DNA of 64,000 nucleotides from Synechococcus sp. RS9916 (GCF_000153825.1 NZ_DS022299.1:2072869-2136868), one strand, 5' to 3'. Positions 19,167-28,104 are shown, numbered from the stretch's first letter. Notes: generated from the letters alone by a model not told the origin. A program made the numbers and translations.

Positions 19167-19376
19167 ATGACCAGCTCATCTCTGTCGGTGCTGTCCTCAG
19201 ATACTCCTATCGTGGCGCGCCGCCCGGTGATGCGCTTGCGCTTGCCGCAATCGGTTGGCGCCTTGATGACAGCGGCTCTGGTCACCGGTGCGTTTGTGCT
19301 GGCCCCAGAGCAACCCCAGCAGCAGGCCTCCATCTGTGAGCGTCATCACTCGGCCGACGTCTGTCGCGTCTGGTGA
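19167..19376 (+). CDS. Small hydrophobic/secreted protein, unknown function
   Basis: A 69-aa product from the ATG at 19167. It has a basic N-terminal part (ARRPVMRLRLPQ), a hydrophobic stretch (VGALMTAALVTGAFVLAP) and a short C-terminal part with two cysteines (SICERHHSADVCRVW). It could be an anchored or exported small protein. No family recognised. The stop is 10 bases before the convergent HNH gene end. Confidence 0.5.
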   Translation: MTSSSLSVLSSDTPIVARRPVMRLRLPQSVGALMTAALVTGAFVLAPEQPQQQASICERHHSADVCRVW

Positions 19377-19386
19377 GCTGATCGCT

Positions 19387-19818
19387 TCAGGCTGCCTGAA
19401 AGCTCCAGTCGCCAGCTCGCCCGTCGTTGTCATGGGTTCGTTGATGAGCGGGACCTGGAGGCGTGGTGTTGAGTTCGGGCTGAGCCCACTGCAAGAGGCG
19501 CATGGCCAGCCGCAGGTCTCCGTCCATCCAGGCGCGGATCGCCATTGCTCTGCGGGGGTCATAAAACCGTTGGCGTCGGTACCAGTCGAATGCGTCGGCA
19601 TCGGACTTCTGGCCGTTGCAAGACAAGCAGGCCGGAACGCAGTTCTCAGTGACGCTTAAACCGCCGCGACATTGAGGAACAATGTGATCAATTGATTCCG
19701 ATGGTTTGCCGCAATAAATACAACTTTTACCGGTATAAGTATGGAGAGATTGACGCCATCGTCGGACACGCAGTTTGGGACAGAGTTCATCGAGGAAAAC
19801 CGCATCCCTGTTATGCAT
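19387..19818 (-). CDS. HNH endonuclease family protein
   Basis: A 143-aa protein with the HNH zinc/metal core: CIYCGKPSESIDHIVPQCRGG, then ENCVPACLSCNGQKSD. The two CxxC pairs and the central DH plus N match the HNH_5-like fold. A helical tail follows (FYDPRRAMAIRAWM). Similar proteins are common in cyanobacterial chromosomes and need not be mobile. Divergent from the SNF2 helicase with about 110 bp of AT-rich DNA between. Confidence 0.85.
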   Translation of the reverse strand: MHNRDAVFLDELCPKLRVRRWRQSLHTYTGKSCIYCGKPSESIDHIVPQCRGGLSVTENCVPACLSCNGQKSDADAFDWYRRQRFYDPRRAMAIRAWMDGDLRLAMRLLQWAQPELNTTPPGPAHQRTHDNDGRAGDWSFQAA

Positions 19819-19926
19819 CCGAGTATCTCGGTTGACAGCATTTTGACTGGTTTTGCCAGGGCGTCAATGTGTCGAAGACTGCATTTTTTCAAGTTGTTGA
19901 TGGTCTGCGATCAAGAAAGTTTTTGA

Positions 19927-21582
19927 TTGCTTGTCGTCGTTGCTCAGGCCCCTAAGATTTCCTTTGCTGGTCTTTCGGCTACGGCGTCCTCCGGCTCCCG
20001 TTGCTACCTCGGTCTTTCCCCATCAGGACTGGTGCAGGTGATGCATCCCTTCGATGCGGTGACCCATGCTCAGATTGGCCGCGTGCGTCCCCGGGGGACC
20101 TGGAAAGGTGCCAAGAAGGGGTGGGAGTTTCCCCTCGCTGCGGCCCAGGTTTTGCAGGATCGACTGGGAGCCCGCTTTCCGGTGCAGGACGACCTGGCCC
20201 GTTGGATCGATTGGCATCGCCATCCGTTGCCGCCCCTGCCGGATCACCGTCGATTAGTGCAGCTTGCGGATTTGGAGGCGGTGCTTCCAGATGGTCGCCA
20301 GCCCCTTCCCCATCAACGCTCTGGGGCGCGCTGGTTGTTGGCTCGGCGTGGTGCGGTGCTGGGCGATGAGATGGGGCTGGGCAAGACTCTCACCGCCTTG
20401 CTCGCCGCTCGTGCATTGATGCGGGCGATGCCGCTGCACTTGATGGTGGTGGCCCCGGTGGGGCTTCACGGCCATTGGCGACGGGAGGCGGAAGCCCTTG
20501 ATGTGTCGCTCACCTTGTTGAGCTGGGCGCGTCTTCCCGACGATCTGCCTCCCTCCGGATCGCTGCTGCTGGTGGATGAAGCCCATTACGGCCAGTCGAT
20601 GGCTGCTCAGCGCACCCAGGCGCTGCTGCGTCTCGCCCGCCACCCCCGTTTGCGGGCCATCTGGCTGCTCACTGGCACGCCGATGAAGAACGGACGGCCT
20701 GATCAGCTTTATCCCTTGTTGGCAGCCATTGACCATCCGATCGCTCGAGATCAGCGGGCCTTTGAGGAGTCGTTTTGTCAGGGACATTGGCGGGAGGATG
20801 GCGGCCGACGTCGCTGGCAGGCAAAGGGGGCCAGTCAGTTGGAGGAGTTGCGGCGGCTGACCCGTCCCTTGGTGCTGCATCGCCGCAAGCAGCAGGTGCT
20901 GGGTCTTCCCCCCAAGCAACGTCGGTTTCATCCCATCACCCTTGCAATGCCTGAGGCGCGAGGTCTCGACCATCGCGTCTCTCAGGTCATCGATGACTAC
21001 CGCCAGCGCGTGCGTGAGGGTTTGGTGCGCTCGGATGCCGAGGCCTTCGCTGTGCTCACCGCTTTACGGCGGATTGGTGCTGAATTCAAACTGCCGGAGG
21101 CGGAACAGTTGCTGCAGAGCCTTCGCGCTCAGCAGCAGTCGGTTGTGTTGTTCAGTGGTTTTGTCGGTCCCCTGGAGTTGTTGCAGCAGCGCATCGGCGG
21201 TGAGCTGCTGACAGGTCGTCTGAAGCCGGGGGAACGCCAGGCTGTGGTGGATCGCTTTCAGGCCGGTGACAACGATCTGTTGTTTGCCACCTATGGCGCC
21301 GGAGGATTGGGGTTCACCCTGCATCGCGCCCGTCAGGTGGTCTTGCTCGAACGGCCTTGGACCCCTGGTGACGTGGATCAGGCCGAGGATCGTTGCCATC
21401 GCCTGGGGATGGATGGCGGCCTCACCAGTCACTGGTTGCAACTGGGTGTGGCAGACCAGTTGGTGGATGGTCTGGTCGCCAGCAAGGCGCGTCAGATCGA
21501 GGTGTTGTTCGGTCGCCGTCGCCTGAGTCTTGAGCGTCAGCCCTTGCCGGCCATGCTCCGGCGCTGTTTGCAGGACTCCTGA
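19927..21582 (+). CDS. SNF2-family helicase with HARP-like N-terminus
   Basis: A 551-aa superfamily 2 ATPase. The N-terminal part (GTWKGAKKGWEFPLAAAQVL) resembles the HARP domain of SMARCAL1-type annealing helicases. Motif I is LGDEMGLGKTLTALLAA, motif II LLVDEAHYGQS (DEAH), motif III LLTGTPMKN. C-terminal motifs V and VI are GAGGLGFTLHRARQVV and QAEDRCHRLGM. It probably remodels or anneals DNA during repair. The start appears to be the TTG at 19927. No ATG lies near, and the next in-frame ATG would remove part of the HARP-like region. Confidence 0.85.
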   Translation: MLVVVAQAPKISFAGLSATASSGSRCYLGLSPSGLVQVMHPFDAVTHAQIGRVRPRGTWKGAKKGWEFPLAAAQVLQDRLGARFPVQDDLARWIDWHRHPLPPLPDHRRLVQLADLEAVLPDGRQPLPHQRSGARWLLARRGAVLGDEMGLGKTLTALLAARALMRAMPLHLMVVAPVGLHGHWRREAEALDVSLTLLSWARLPDDLPPSGSLLLVDEAHYGQSMAAQRTQALLRLARHPRLRAIWLLTGTPMKNGRPDQLYPLLAAIDHPIARDQRAFEESFCQGHWREDGGRRRWQAKGASQLEELRRLTRPLVLHRRKQQVLGLPPKQRRFHPITLAMPEARGLDHRVSQVIDDYRQRVREGLVRSDAEAFAVLTALRRIGAEFKLPEAEQLLQSLRAQQQSVVLFSGFVGPLELLQQRIGGELLTGRLKPGERQAVVDRFQAGDNDLLFATYGAGGLGFTLHRARQVVLLERPWTPGDVDQAEDRCHRLGMDGGLTSHWLQLGVADQLVDGLVASKARQIEVLFGRRRLSLERQPLPAMLRRCLQDS

Positions 21583-21950
21583 CGCACCGTTAATTCATGG
21601 TTGATCATCGGATCAGCCTTGGCGCCCTGACGTTTGACGAGACGGAGCGCTTGGTTCACATCCAGACAGGCCTGATCCATCTGGCCCAGCAAGGTGTGCA
21701 GGAGAGAACGATCCGTGAGCGGGGCTGGATTGTTTTCGTGGGCAGCAACGATCTGGTTGCAGCGTTTGAGGGCCTGATCCAGATTGTTGAGGTCCAGTTC
21801 TTCGAGGCAGGCCTGGGGTGTCAGCTCAGCTTCGGGAATGGTGTTGGTGGGAGCTGAGTGGCTGCGGCAGCCCACTGCAGTGAGCAGCAGGCTTGCCAGC
21901 AGCATGGTGGCCAGACCAGGACGCGACTTAATAGCTGTAGCGCTGTTCAC
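21537..21950 (-). CDS. Putative lipoprotein with TPR-like repeats, unknown function
   Basis: About 137 aa from a GTG at 21950. The N-terminal part (KSRPGLATMLLASLLLTAVGC) is a lipoprotein-like signal, with Cys after the hydrophobic run. The rest has helix pairs (LDQALKRCNQIVAAHENN, MDQACLDVNQALRLVKRQG) like degenerate TPRs. A start at 21998 would overlap the upstream gene by 71 bases. The 3' end overlaps the helicase gene by 46 bases tail-to-tail. Confidence 0.6.
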   Translation of the reverse strand: MNSATAIKSRPGLATMLLASLLLTAVGCRSHSAPTNTIPEAELTPQACLEELDLNNLDQALKRCNQIVAAHENNPAPLTDRSLLHTLLGQMDQACLDVNQALRLVKRQGAKADPMINHELTVRQESCKQRRSMAGKG

Positions 21951-22323
21951 CGTAAGAAGGGGAAGTTGACGTGGACGACTGGGTGCTGCTGCTGGCACTG
22001 CTCTTCTTGGGTGCGAACAGATCGCCGAGGTAACGGCCGCACTCCGGATAGCTGCCGGGGTCGTTGACCACAGCCTCGGTGATCATCACAGCGGCATGTT
22101 CTGGGGATGTTTTGAACATGCCGCTCTTCTGCCGCTTGATCAGGGCGTAAGACGCTTCCCAGCTCACATTGTGGTTATTGCCGTTGCTGCGCATGAAGCA
22201 GTAGACCTGCGCCCCTTTGTTGGGAGTGGGATCAGCGGCGCGAGCGTTCAACGGCAGCAGGCTGCTCAGGCAAAGACCCGCCAGGGACAGCGTGAGCAGA
22301 GAGCGGGTACGGTTCCTGGCCAT
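21928..22323 (-). CDS. Secreted small protein, unknown function
   Basis: A 131-aa protein with a signal peptide (RTRSLLTLSLAGLCLSSLL, cleavage near NARA-AD). The mature part, about 105 aa, contains QVYCFMRSNGNNHNVSWEASYALIKRQ and a second Cys in YPECGRYLGDLF. A disulfide between them is possible. The Ser/Thr-rich tail is disordered. I recognise the pattern of a cyanobacterial conserved exported protein but no biochemical role. It is followed by the lipoprotein gene on the same strand. Confidence 0.65.
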   Translation of the reverse strand: MARNRTRSLLTLSLAGLCLSSLLPLNARAADPTPNKGAQVYCFMRSNGNNHNVSWEASYALIKRQKSGMFKTSPEHAAVMITEAVVNDPGSYPECGRYLGDLFAPKKSSASSSTQSSTSTSPSYGEQRYSY

Positions 22324-22396
22324 GGCTGGACGAAGTGGTCGATCTGCGCCAACGTATCGACTCGCCCGATCATGTCCAGGGGTTCTGCGCCAGCTC

Positions 22397-22912
22397 TCAG
22401 GATTCCCCGAGGCCGAGAGGCACCAGCAACTTGACCACCAGGGGCAGCACCAGCAGAACGGTGATCAGACGAACGGCGTGAAGGGCTGCCACGGCTGCAC
22501 CGACGCCGAACTCAGTACCCACCAGGCTCATGCCGCTGATGCCCCCGGGTGCAGCGCCGAGAAGGGCGACCACGGGATCAATCCCCAGCAGTCGACTGGT
22601 CCACAGTCCGATCACCAACCCCGTCATCACCAGCGTGATCGTGATCAGCAAGGCGGGTTTCCACAGCAGTTGAAGTTGTTCCAGGGAGGCGCGGGTGAGG
22701 CTGGTGCCAATCACCACGCCGATCCCGATTTCCAGGGCGGTGCGGGTCCCTGAGGGCCAGGCTGCGATCTCGAGTTTTCCGCTCATGCTGACGATCCCAG
22801 CTCCCAGCAGGGCCCCTGCCAGAGGGGCGGCGGGGATGCCCGTGCGCAGTGCCAGTAAGCCCATGGCGGTGCCGGCGAGGGCATAGATCAGAAGCGTTGC
22901 CAGGGGGGGCAT
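22397..22912 (-). CDS. AbrB-type membrane protein (single-domain), putative transporter
   Basis: A 171-aa very hydrophobic protein with about five membrane segments. GTAMGLLALRTGIPAAPLAGAL and APGGISGMSLVGTEFGVG are typical of the AbrB-duplication membrane domain, once annotated as putative ammonia monooxygenase. Full members carry two copies, and this one has a single repeat. It could work as a dimer. Substrate unknown. Confidence 0.75.
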   Translation of the reverse strand: MPPLATLLIYALAGTAMGLLALRTGIPAAPLAGALLGAGIVSMSGKLEIAAWPSGTRTALEIGIGVVIGTSLTRASLEQLQLLWKPALLITITLVMTGLVIGLWTSRLLGIDPVVALLGAAPGGISGMSLVGTEFGVGAAVAALHAVRLITVLLVLPLVVKLLVPLGLGES

Positions 22913-22993
22913 GGGGGTGTTCCGATCACAGAAGGGTTTCAGTCTGATCCCAGATGTGTTGTTATCGGCGCACCTATTCGGCTTGTTTTGGCC

Positions 22994-23299
22994 ATGACCC
23001 AGTCCGTGTCATTCCGGATCACTCGCACGGCCGAGGACGTCGCACAGACCATCAATGCGCTGTCCCAGCGATTGGTGAAGTTGGAACAGCGTTTGGAGAG
23101 TTTGGAGCTGCAGGTGCAGCAACAGCGCAGTGCTGAGATGCCCGCGGAGGAGTTGGCTCGCCTGGATGATGTCGATCGACTGTTGATGGACTGCCAGTCG
23201 CTGCTGCAGACGTCCGCTGATGCTGAGGTGGCACCTGAGGCTTCAGGTGGGTTTGGGTCGTCAGCAGACGGTGATCCCCAGCACCAGCAGGCTGCATGA
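22994..23299 (+). CDS. Small coiled-coil protein, unknown function
   Basis: A 101-aa product from the ATG at 22994. It has a predicted heptad-type helix (TINALSQRLVKLEQRLESLELQVQQQ) and a second acidic helix (LARLDDVDRLLMDCQSLLQT). The Gly/Ser/Gln-rich tail is disordered. Nothing points to a catalytic role. It is the first of three small same-strand genes. Confidence 0.6.
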   Translation: MTQSVSFRITRTAEDVAQTINALSQRLVKLEQRLESLELQVQQQRSAEMPAEELARLDDVDRLLMDCQSLLQTSADAEVAPEASGGFGSSADGDPQHQQAA

Positions 23300-23336
23300 A
23301 GGGATCAATCGTGTCAAAATAAAAAGAAACTGACCG

Positions 23337-23564
23337 ATGGCTCTTTCTCAGTCAGCTTCCTGTGCAATTGGCGGTAGCCGCCGCGCCTCTCACGCCACCC
23401 CGGCCCTGCAAGCTCCCCATGGTTTTGTGGAGGGAGGTCATCAGCTCGAGAAACTTGAGTTTGCTCTGGCTGTGGCGATCACCCGAGGTGATGATGTTCG
23501 AGCTGCTCTGTTGAGAGAGCAGATCGATGCCCTTGGCGGGAATGTTGAGGAGCCCGGCACCTGA
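23337..23564 (+). CDS. Small protein with UVR-like helix motif
   Basis: A 75-aa product. The C-terminal half (LEKLEFALAVAITRGDDVR, then AALLREQIDALGG) resembles the UVR helical hairpin of UvrB/UvrC and stress-response proteins. The N-terminal third is low complexity. The start ATG at 23337 sits 38 bases after the previous stop. Function is unknown, and a protein-interaction role is the best guess. Confidence 0.5.
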   Translation: MALSQSASCAIGGSRRASHATPALQAPHGFVEGGHQLEKLEFALAVAITRGDDVRAALLREQIDALGGNVEEPGT

Positions 23565-23594
23565 CCGACGCCCGTAGGTTTTCAGAATGCTGTT

Positions 23595-23861
23595 TTGAGC
23601 AGCGTTAAACTTGTCAAGAATGTGTCCAAGTCAGTGACGTCAATACTCGCGAAGTCCACTAAGGGTTCTGTTTCGGCTGTGGTTGATCAGCGTCAGTCTT
23701 ATCTCGACGCTGCACGACGCTTTTATGGCGAAGCCAAAGAAGCGGCCGAGCAAGGCCATGTCGCTGAATCTGGTGCTCTAATTCTTCAGGCCTTAGATCA
23801 GGAACGCAGGGCTGGAGGGGTTGGTCCTCAAGTCATGCAATTGATCAAGCCACGCGCCTGA
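23595..23861 (+). CDS. Small helical protein, unknown function
   Basis: An 88-aa product. The central part (YLDAARRFYGEAKEAAEQGH, then VAESGALILQALDQERRA) is a clear helical repeat-like pair. The N-terminus is basic and Ser/Val-rich. The apparent start is TTG at 23595. A GTG at 23622 would remove nine residues. Base composition at its 5' end is AT-richer than its neighbours. No family recognised. Confidence 0.5.
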   Translation: MSSVKLVKNVSKSVTSILAKSTKGSVSAVVDQRQSYLDAARRFYGEAKEAAEQGHVAESGALILQALDQERRAGGVGPQVMQLIKPRA

Positions 23862-23909
23862 CAGGTCTCACCTGTTTCTCTTTCGCGAAGATTGAGTGAT
23901 TTTTGTTGA

Positions 23910-23981
23910 AGCGGATGACCGGATTCGAACCGGCGACGTTCAGCTTGGGAAGCTGACATTCTACCACTGAATTACATCCGC
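23910..23981 (-). tRNA. tRNA-Gly (anticodon CCC)
   Basis: The minus strand reads GCGGATG at the 5' acceptor and CATCCGC at the 3' acceptor. The D-arm is TTCAGTGGTAGAA, the anticodon arm TCAGC-TTCCCAA-GCTGA, and the T-arm CCGG-TTCGAAT-CCGG, with discriminator T. Loop position 34-36 is CCC, which reads GGG glycine codons. No CCA is encoded at the 3' end. It lies 60 bp downstream of an aminotransferase gene on the same strand. Confidence 0.95.
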
Positions 23982-23984
23982 ATA

Positions 23985-24007
23985 GCGGCAGTGTATGGCA
24001 CTGCCGC
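23985..24007. repeat. 9-bp hairpin just before tRNA-Gly
   Basis: GCGGCAGTG-TATGG-CACTGCCGC is a perfect 9-bp inverted repeat. On the minus strand it lies after the aminotransferase stop and three bases before the tRNA 5' end. No T-run follows. It may be a terminator of the aminotransferase mRNA or a processing structure for a joint transcript. Confidence 0.5.
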
Positions 24008-24040
24008 CTGCTTTGCGCCATTGATTGGCGCATTGTTTCG

Positions 24041-25192
24041 TCAGCTGGCGAGTGCTGCTGCAGTTGCTGCGACGCCAGCGCCCATGCTGGTTTTGTGCAA
24101 TCCCAGGGATTGAAGCGTTGATTCAATCGCGGCCACGGCGGTCAGCACATCCCGGTCGCAGACAAAGCCCAGGTGGCCGATGCGGAACACCTGGCCTTTG
24201 AGGTGATCCTGACCACCGGCCAGAAGGATGTCGAAGCGATCCTTGACTGCTTTGCGCAGCTGCTCAGCATCAATGCCTTCGGGGGCCACAGCGGTGATCG
24301 CCGGGCTTCCGTAGCCCTCTGCCGCGTAGAGGGGCAGGCCCATGGCTTTCATGCCGGCTTGGGCCGCGGCGCGATGGCGAGCGTGGCGGCTGAAGATCGC
24401 TTCAAGCCCCTCCGCTTGCATCATTTCGAGGGCAGCCTCAAGGGCGAAATAGAGATTCACCGCAGGGGTGAAGGGGTTGCTGTTTTTGGCCGCAGTTTTC
24501 CGGTAAGGGCCGAGATCGAGATAGAACTTGGGTAGGTCGGAGCGTTCATACGCCTCCCAGGCGCGGGAGCTCATGGCCACAAAGCTGAGGCCGGGAGGCA
24601 TCATGTAGCCCTTCTGGGAACCGGAGGCCACCACGTCCAAGCCCCAGCCATCCATCGGCACGTTGGTGGCGCCGAGGCTGGTGACGCAATCGGCAATGGT
24701 CAGTGCTGTGCCATGGGCTTTGACGTGTCGGCTGATGCTCTCCAGATCGTTGATCACTCCGGTGGAGGTTTCGGAGTGGGTCAGGATCACAGCGCGGATC
24801 GACTTGGCCGTGTCGGCTTCCAAAGCAGCGCGGAAGGCTTCCGGATCCAGGGGTTGTCCCCACTCCGCTTTGATCACCTCCACCTCAAGGCCGTAGGCCT
24901 TGGCCACTTTCACCCAGCGCTCACCAAACTTGCCGTTGTCGCCGCACAGCACCTTGTCGCCGCGGCTAAGGGTGTTGATGATCCCGGCTTCCATTGCCGC
25001 TGTGCCGCTGCCGGTGATCACCAGCACGTCGCTGCTGGTTTGATGAAGCCAGCGCAGTTGCTCGGTGGTGCGCTTGACCACATCCTGAAACTCACCACTG
25101 CGGTGACCGATGGGGTGACGGCCCATGGCCTTGAGCACCGTTTCGGGCACCGGGGTCGGCCCGGGGATCATCAGGGTGAGCTTGTCCTGCAC
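24041..25192 (-). CDS. Alanine/serine--glyoxylate aminotransferase family (class V, PLP)
   Basis: A 383-aa class V aminotransferase. It opens MQDKLTLMIPGPTPVPETVL, has HRSGEFQDVV, GSGTAAMEAGI (cofactor phosphate site), the DCVTSLGATNVP segment with the PLP ring Asp, and the Schiff-base lysine in VASGSQKGYMMPPGL. The likely role is glyoxylate transamination in photorespiration. Members were also once named soluble hydrogenase small subunit. GTG at 25190-25192 is the conserved start. Divergent from cbiD. Confidence 0.9.
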   Translation of the reverse strand: MQDKLTLMIPGPTPVPETVLKAMGRHPIGHRSGEFQDVVKRTTEQLRWLHQTSSDVLVITGSGTAAMEAGIINTLSRGDKVLCGDNGKFGERWVKVAKAYGLEVEVIKAEWGQPLDPEAFRAALEADTAKSIRAVILTHSETSTGVINDLESISRHVKAHGTALTIADCVTSLGATNVPMDGWGLDVVASGSQKGYMMPPGLSFVAMSSRAWEAYERSDLPKFYLDLGPYRKTAAKNSNPFTPAVNLYFALEAALEMMQAEGLEAIFSRHARHRAAAQAGMKAMGLPLYAAEGYGSPAITAVAPEGIDAEQLRKAVKDRFDILLAGGQDHLKGQVFRIGHLGFVCDRDVLTAVAAIESTLQSLGLHKTSMGAGVAATAAALAS

Positions 25193-25259
25193 GGCCAGGG
25201 AAATGCCAATCCAACATCTTAAAAAATGGACCTGAACATCCCCTGGCTGGTGGTGCCCC

Positions 25260-26420
25260 ATGTCTGAGGTCGTTCCTTCACCATCGCCAGGTCTGATCTT
25301 GCCGGTGTGGGTTGCTGCTGCTGCCCGTGCTGCAACCCAGCGTCTGGTCGGCGAAGCGGTTGCTTTGGAACAGCCTCTGGTGGTGCCGGAGCCGGAGGGT
25401 GACGAGCGTGTGGTGATGGTGCCGGTGCGTTCCGTTGCCGGCCTTGCCGATGATCAGCAGGTGCTGGGCATTGCCGTTTGTGATCCCGGTCTTGGGTTGG
25501 ATCTGACCCGAGACCTGGAGGTGTGGGTGCGGGTGGCGTGGGGGGCTTCGCTGGAGCCTTGGCTCACCGTCGTGCCCGGCGAAGGGGTGGGTCGGTTTGC
25601 CGAGGGTGGTGGCATTTGCGTGTCGGAGTTTGCCCTGCAGCTGCTGGAGCGGAATTTGAGGCCCCTGGTTCCATCCGGTCGTGGTCTCGAACTGGAGGTG
25701 GTGTTGCCGCGGGGTCGAGAGCTGGCAGAACGCACCAGCAATGCTGCTTTTGGGGTGGTGGATGGCCTGGCGCTGATTGGAACTCAGGCAACGGTGCAGA
25801 TCAGTGCATCACCGGATCAACTGCAAGACAGCCTCGAGCAGGTGCGTGTGATCACCGAACAGCCCCAGTTCGGTGGTCGGCTCACCTTGGTGATTGGTGA
25901 AAACGGTCGTGATCTGGCGACGCAACTCGGCTTCCATACCTCTGGCGGTTTGCTCAAAACCGGCAACTGGATCGGACCGGTTCTGGTGGCTGCCGCGGAA
26001 GCGGGCGTGAAGGAGTTGGTGTTGTTCGGCTATCAGGGCAAGTTACTCAAGCTGGCTGGCGGCATCTTTCACACCCATCACCATTTGGCGGATGGACGCT
26101 CGGAGGTGCTCACGGCGTTGGCGGTGGATTTGGGCTTGCCGCTGGAGCGTTTGCAGCAGTTGCGCAAGGCGTCGTCCGTGGAGACGGCGATGGAGGCACT
26201 GCAGCAGCAGGATGCAGTTCAGGCTGATGGTTTGCGTCAGCGCATGGCTGCAGAAGTTGAGGCACGGGCCTCTAGTTACCTCAAGCGCTACGGCAGCTGG
26301 TCCATGCAGGTGGGTGCTGTGTTGTTCGATCGCTCTCGGGAGCGGCGTTGGGCAGGGCCTGCAGGACAGGTCCTTCTCAAGACCTGGCAGTTAGCCCTCG
26401 AAGCCCCTTCTCTACGCTGA
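25260..26420 (+). CDS. cbiD: Cobalt-precorrin-5B C1-methyltransferase
   Basis: CbiD methylates C1 in anaerobic-type cobalamin synthesis. The 386-aa protein starts LPVWVAAAARAATQ, then has VCDPGLGLDLT-like and NAAFGVVDGLALIGTQ segments. The family C-terminal block GNWIGPVLVAAAEAG, with LVLFGYQGKLLKLAGGIFHT directly behind it, is present. Marine picocyanobacteria make pseudocobalamin by this pathway. It stands alone here, 39 bp before guaA, with which it may be co-transcribed. Confidence 0.92.
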   Translation: MSEVVPSPSPGLILPVWVAAAARAATQRLVGEAVALEQPLVVPEPEGDERVVMVPVRSVAGLADDQQVLGIAVCDPGLGLDLTRDLEVWVRVAWGASLEPWLTVVPGEGVGRFAEGGGICVSEFALQLLERNLRPLVPSGRGLELEVVLPRGRELAERTSNAAFGVVDGLALIGTQATVQISASPDQLQDSLEQVRVITEQPQFGGRLTLVIGENGRDLATQLGFHTSGGLLKTGNWIGPVLVAAAEAGVKELVLFGYQGKLLKLAGGIFHTHHHLADGRSEVLTALAVDLGLPLERLQQLRKASSVETAMEALQQQDAVQADGLRQRMAAEVEARASSYLKRYGSWSMQVGAVLFDRSRERRWAGPAGQVLLKTWQLALEAPSLR

Positions 26421-26459
26421 TGGATTGACGGTCGTGAGCCCGCGACCTCACCCGTAGCG

Positions 26460-28046
26460 ATGTCACAAACTCAGCCTGACGGCCAGCGCAAGCCGGCCAT
26501 TGTCATTCTCGATTTCGGTTCGCAGTATTCCGAGCTGATTGCCCGCCGCGTGCGGGAAACCGAGGTGTTTTCTTTGGTGCTGGGCTACAGCACCTCAGCA
26601 GCCGAGCTCCGGGAGATGGCGCCGGCAGGAATCATCCTCAGTGGGGGTCCCAGTTCGGTGTATTCGGAGGGCGCCCCTCTTTGTGATCCCGAAATCTGGA
26701 ACCTGGGCATCCCCGTGCTGGGGGTTTGCTACGGCATGCAGCTGATGGTGCAGCAGCTCGGTGGCGTGGTGGAAGCCGCCACCGGTAAGGCGGAATACGG
26801 CAAGGCTCCTCTGGAGGTGGACGATCCCACCGACCTGCTCACCAACGTCGATAGCGGCTCCACGATGTGGATGAGCCATGGCGATTCAGTGAAAGCCCTG
26901 CCGGAGGGCTTTGTGCGCCTGGCCCACACCGCCAACACGCCTGAAGCGGCCGTGGCGGATCACAACCGCCGGCTTTATGGCGTGCAGTTCCACCCCGAGG
27001 TGGTGCACTCCACCTGCGGCATGGCGTTGATCCGCAATTTCGTCTACCACGTCTGCGGATGTGAGCCGGATTGGACCACCGATGCCTTCATCGAGGAGGC
27101 GGTGGCTCTGGTGCGTGACCAGGTGGGTGATAAGCGGGTGCTGTTGGCCCTGTCTGGGGGTGTGGACTCGTCAACCCTCGCCTTCCTGCTCAAGAAGGCG
27201 ATCGGTGATCAGCTCACCTGCATGTTCATCGATCAGGGCTTCATGCGGAAGGGTGAGCCTGAGTTCCTGATGGACTTCTTCGATCGCAAGTTCAACATTC
27301 ACGTTGAGTACATCAATGCGCGTCAGCGCTTTCTGGCGAAGCTCAACGGCATCACTGATCCGGAGGAGAAGCGCAAGATCATCGGCACGGAATTCATCCG
27401 TGTGTTTGAAGAGGAAAGCAAGCGTCTCGGACCATTTGATTACCTCGCGCAGGGCACCCTGTATCCCGATGTGATCGAGAGTGCTGGCACCAACGTTGAC
27501 CCCAAGACGGGCGAACGGGTGGCCGTGAAGATCAAGAGCCACCACAACGTGGGTGGCTTGCCGAAGGATCTCCAGTTCAAGCTGGTGGAGCCCCTGCGCA
27601 AGCTGTTTAAAGACGAGGTGCGCAAGGTGGGCCGAAACCTTGGTCTTCCTGAGGAGATCGTGCGCCGCCATCCCTTCCCTGGTCCTGGTCTGGCCATCCG
27701 CATCCTGGGTGAGGTCACCGACGAGAAGCTGGATTGCCTTCGCGATGCCGATTTGATCGTGCGCGAGGAGATCAAGGAGGCAGGGCTCTACCACGACATC
27801 TGGCAGGCCTTTGCCGTGCTGCTTCCCGTGCGCTCCGTGGGCGTGATGGGCGACAAGCGCACCTACGCCTGGCCGATCGTGCTCCGTTGCGTGTCCAGCG
27901 AAGACGGCATGACCGCCGACTGGTCGCGTCTGCCAGCCGATCTGCTCGAGACGATCTCCAATCGCATCGTCAACGAAGTGAAGGGGGTCAACCGCGTGGT
28001 GCTCGACATCACCAGCAAGCCGCCCGGCACGATCGAGTGGGAATAG
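26460..28046 (+). CDS. guaA: GMP synthase (glutamine-hydrolysing)
   Basis: GuaA converts XMP to GMP using glutamine and ATP. The 528-aa protein has the class I amidotransferase domain ([18 protein letters not shown], catalytic Cys in LGVCYGMQL, and [11 protein letters not shown] with the triad His). The PP-loop [16 protein letters not shown] follows, and the C-terminal dimerisation domain ends KPPGTIEWE. The reading frame is intact even though a mobile element is inserted right at its 3' end. The last 12 bases of the gene are part of the attachment core duplicated at 33727-33740. Confidence 0.97.
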   Translation: MSQTQPDGQRKPAIVILDFGSQYSELIARRVRETEVFSLVLGYSTSAAELREMAPAGIILSGGPSSVYSEGAPLCDPEIWNLGIPVLGVCYGMQLMVQQLGGVVEAATGKAEYGKAPLEVDDPTDLLTNVDSGSTMWMSHGDSVKALPEGFVRLAHTANTPEAAVADHNRRLYGVQFHPEVVHSTCGMALIRNFVYHVCGCEPDWTTDAFIEEAVALVRDQVGDKRVLLALSGGVDSSTLAFLLKKAIGDQLTCMFIDQGFMRKGEPEFLMDFFDRKFNIHVEYINARQRFLAKLNGITDPEEKRKIIGTEFIRVFEEESKRLGPFDYLAQGTLYPDVIESAGTNVDPKTGERVAVKIKSHHNVGGLPKDLQFKLVEPLRKLFKDEVRKVGRNLGLPEEIVRRHPFPGPGLAIRILGEVTDEKLDCLRDADLIVREEIKEAGLYHDIWQAFAVLLPVRSVGVMGDKRTYAWPIVLRCVSSEDGMTADWSRLPADLLETISNRIVNEVKGVNRVVLDITSKPPGTIEWE

Positions 28047-28047
28047 T
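28034..28047 (+). repeat. Attachment core, guaA side (attL)
   Basis: CGAGTGGGAATAGT includes the last codons of guaA (Glu-Trp-Glu-stop). An identical copy lies at 33727-33740. Bases directly outside differ on both sides, so the identity is exactly 14 bp. Confidence 0.9.
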
Positions 28048-28085
28048 CCGCAAGGTCTAACCGACTGGTATCACTGGATTGTTTG

Positions 28086-28104
28086 ACTACCCCGTGACTA
28101 CCCC
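28086..28104 (+). repeat. Arm-type repeat pair 1 (ACTACCCC x2)
   Basis: ACTACCCC at 28086 and 28097 are 11 bp apart in direct orientation, one helical turn. They lie 39 bp inside the left core. The same arrangement recurs at 28147 and at 33650. Confidence 0.7.
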
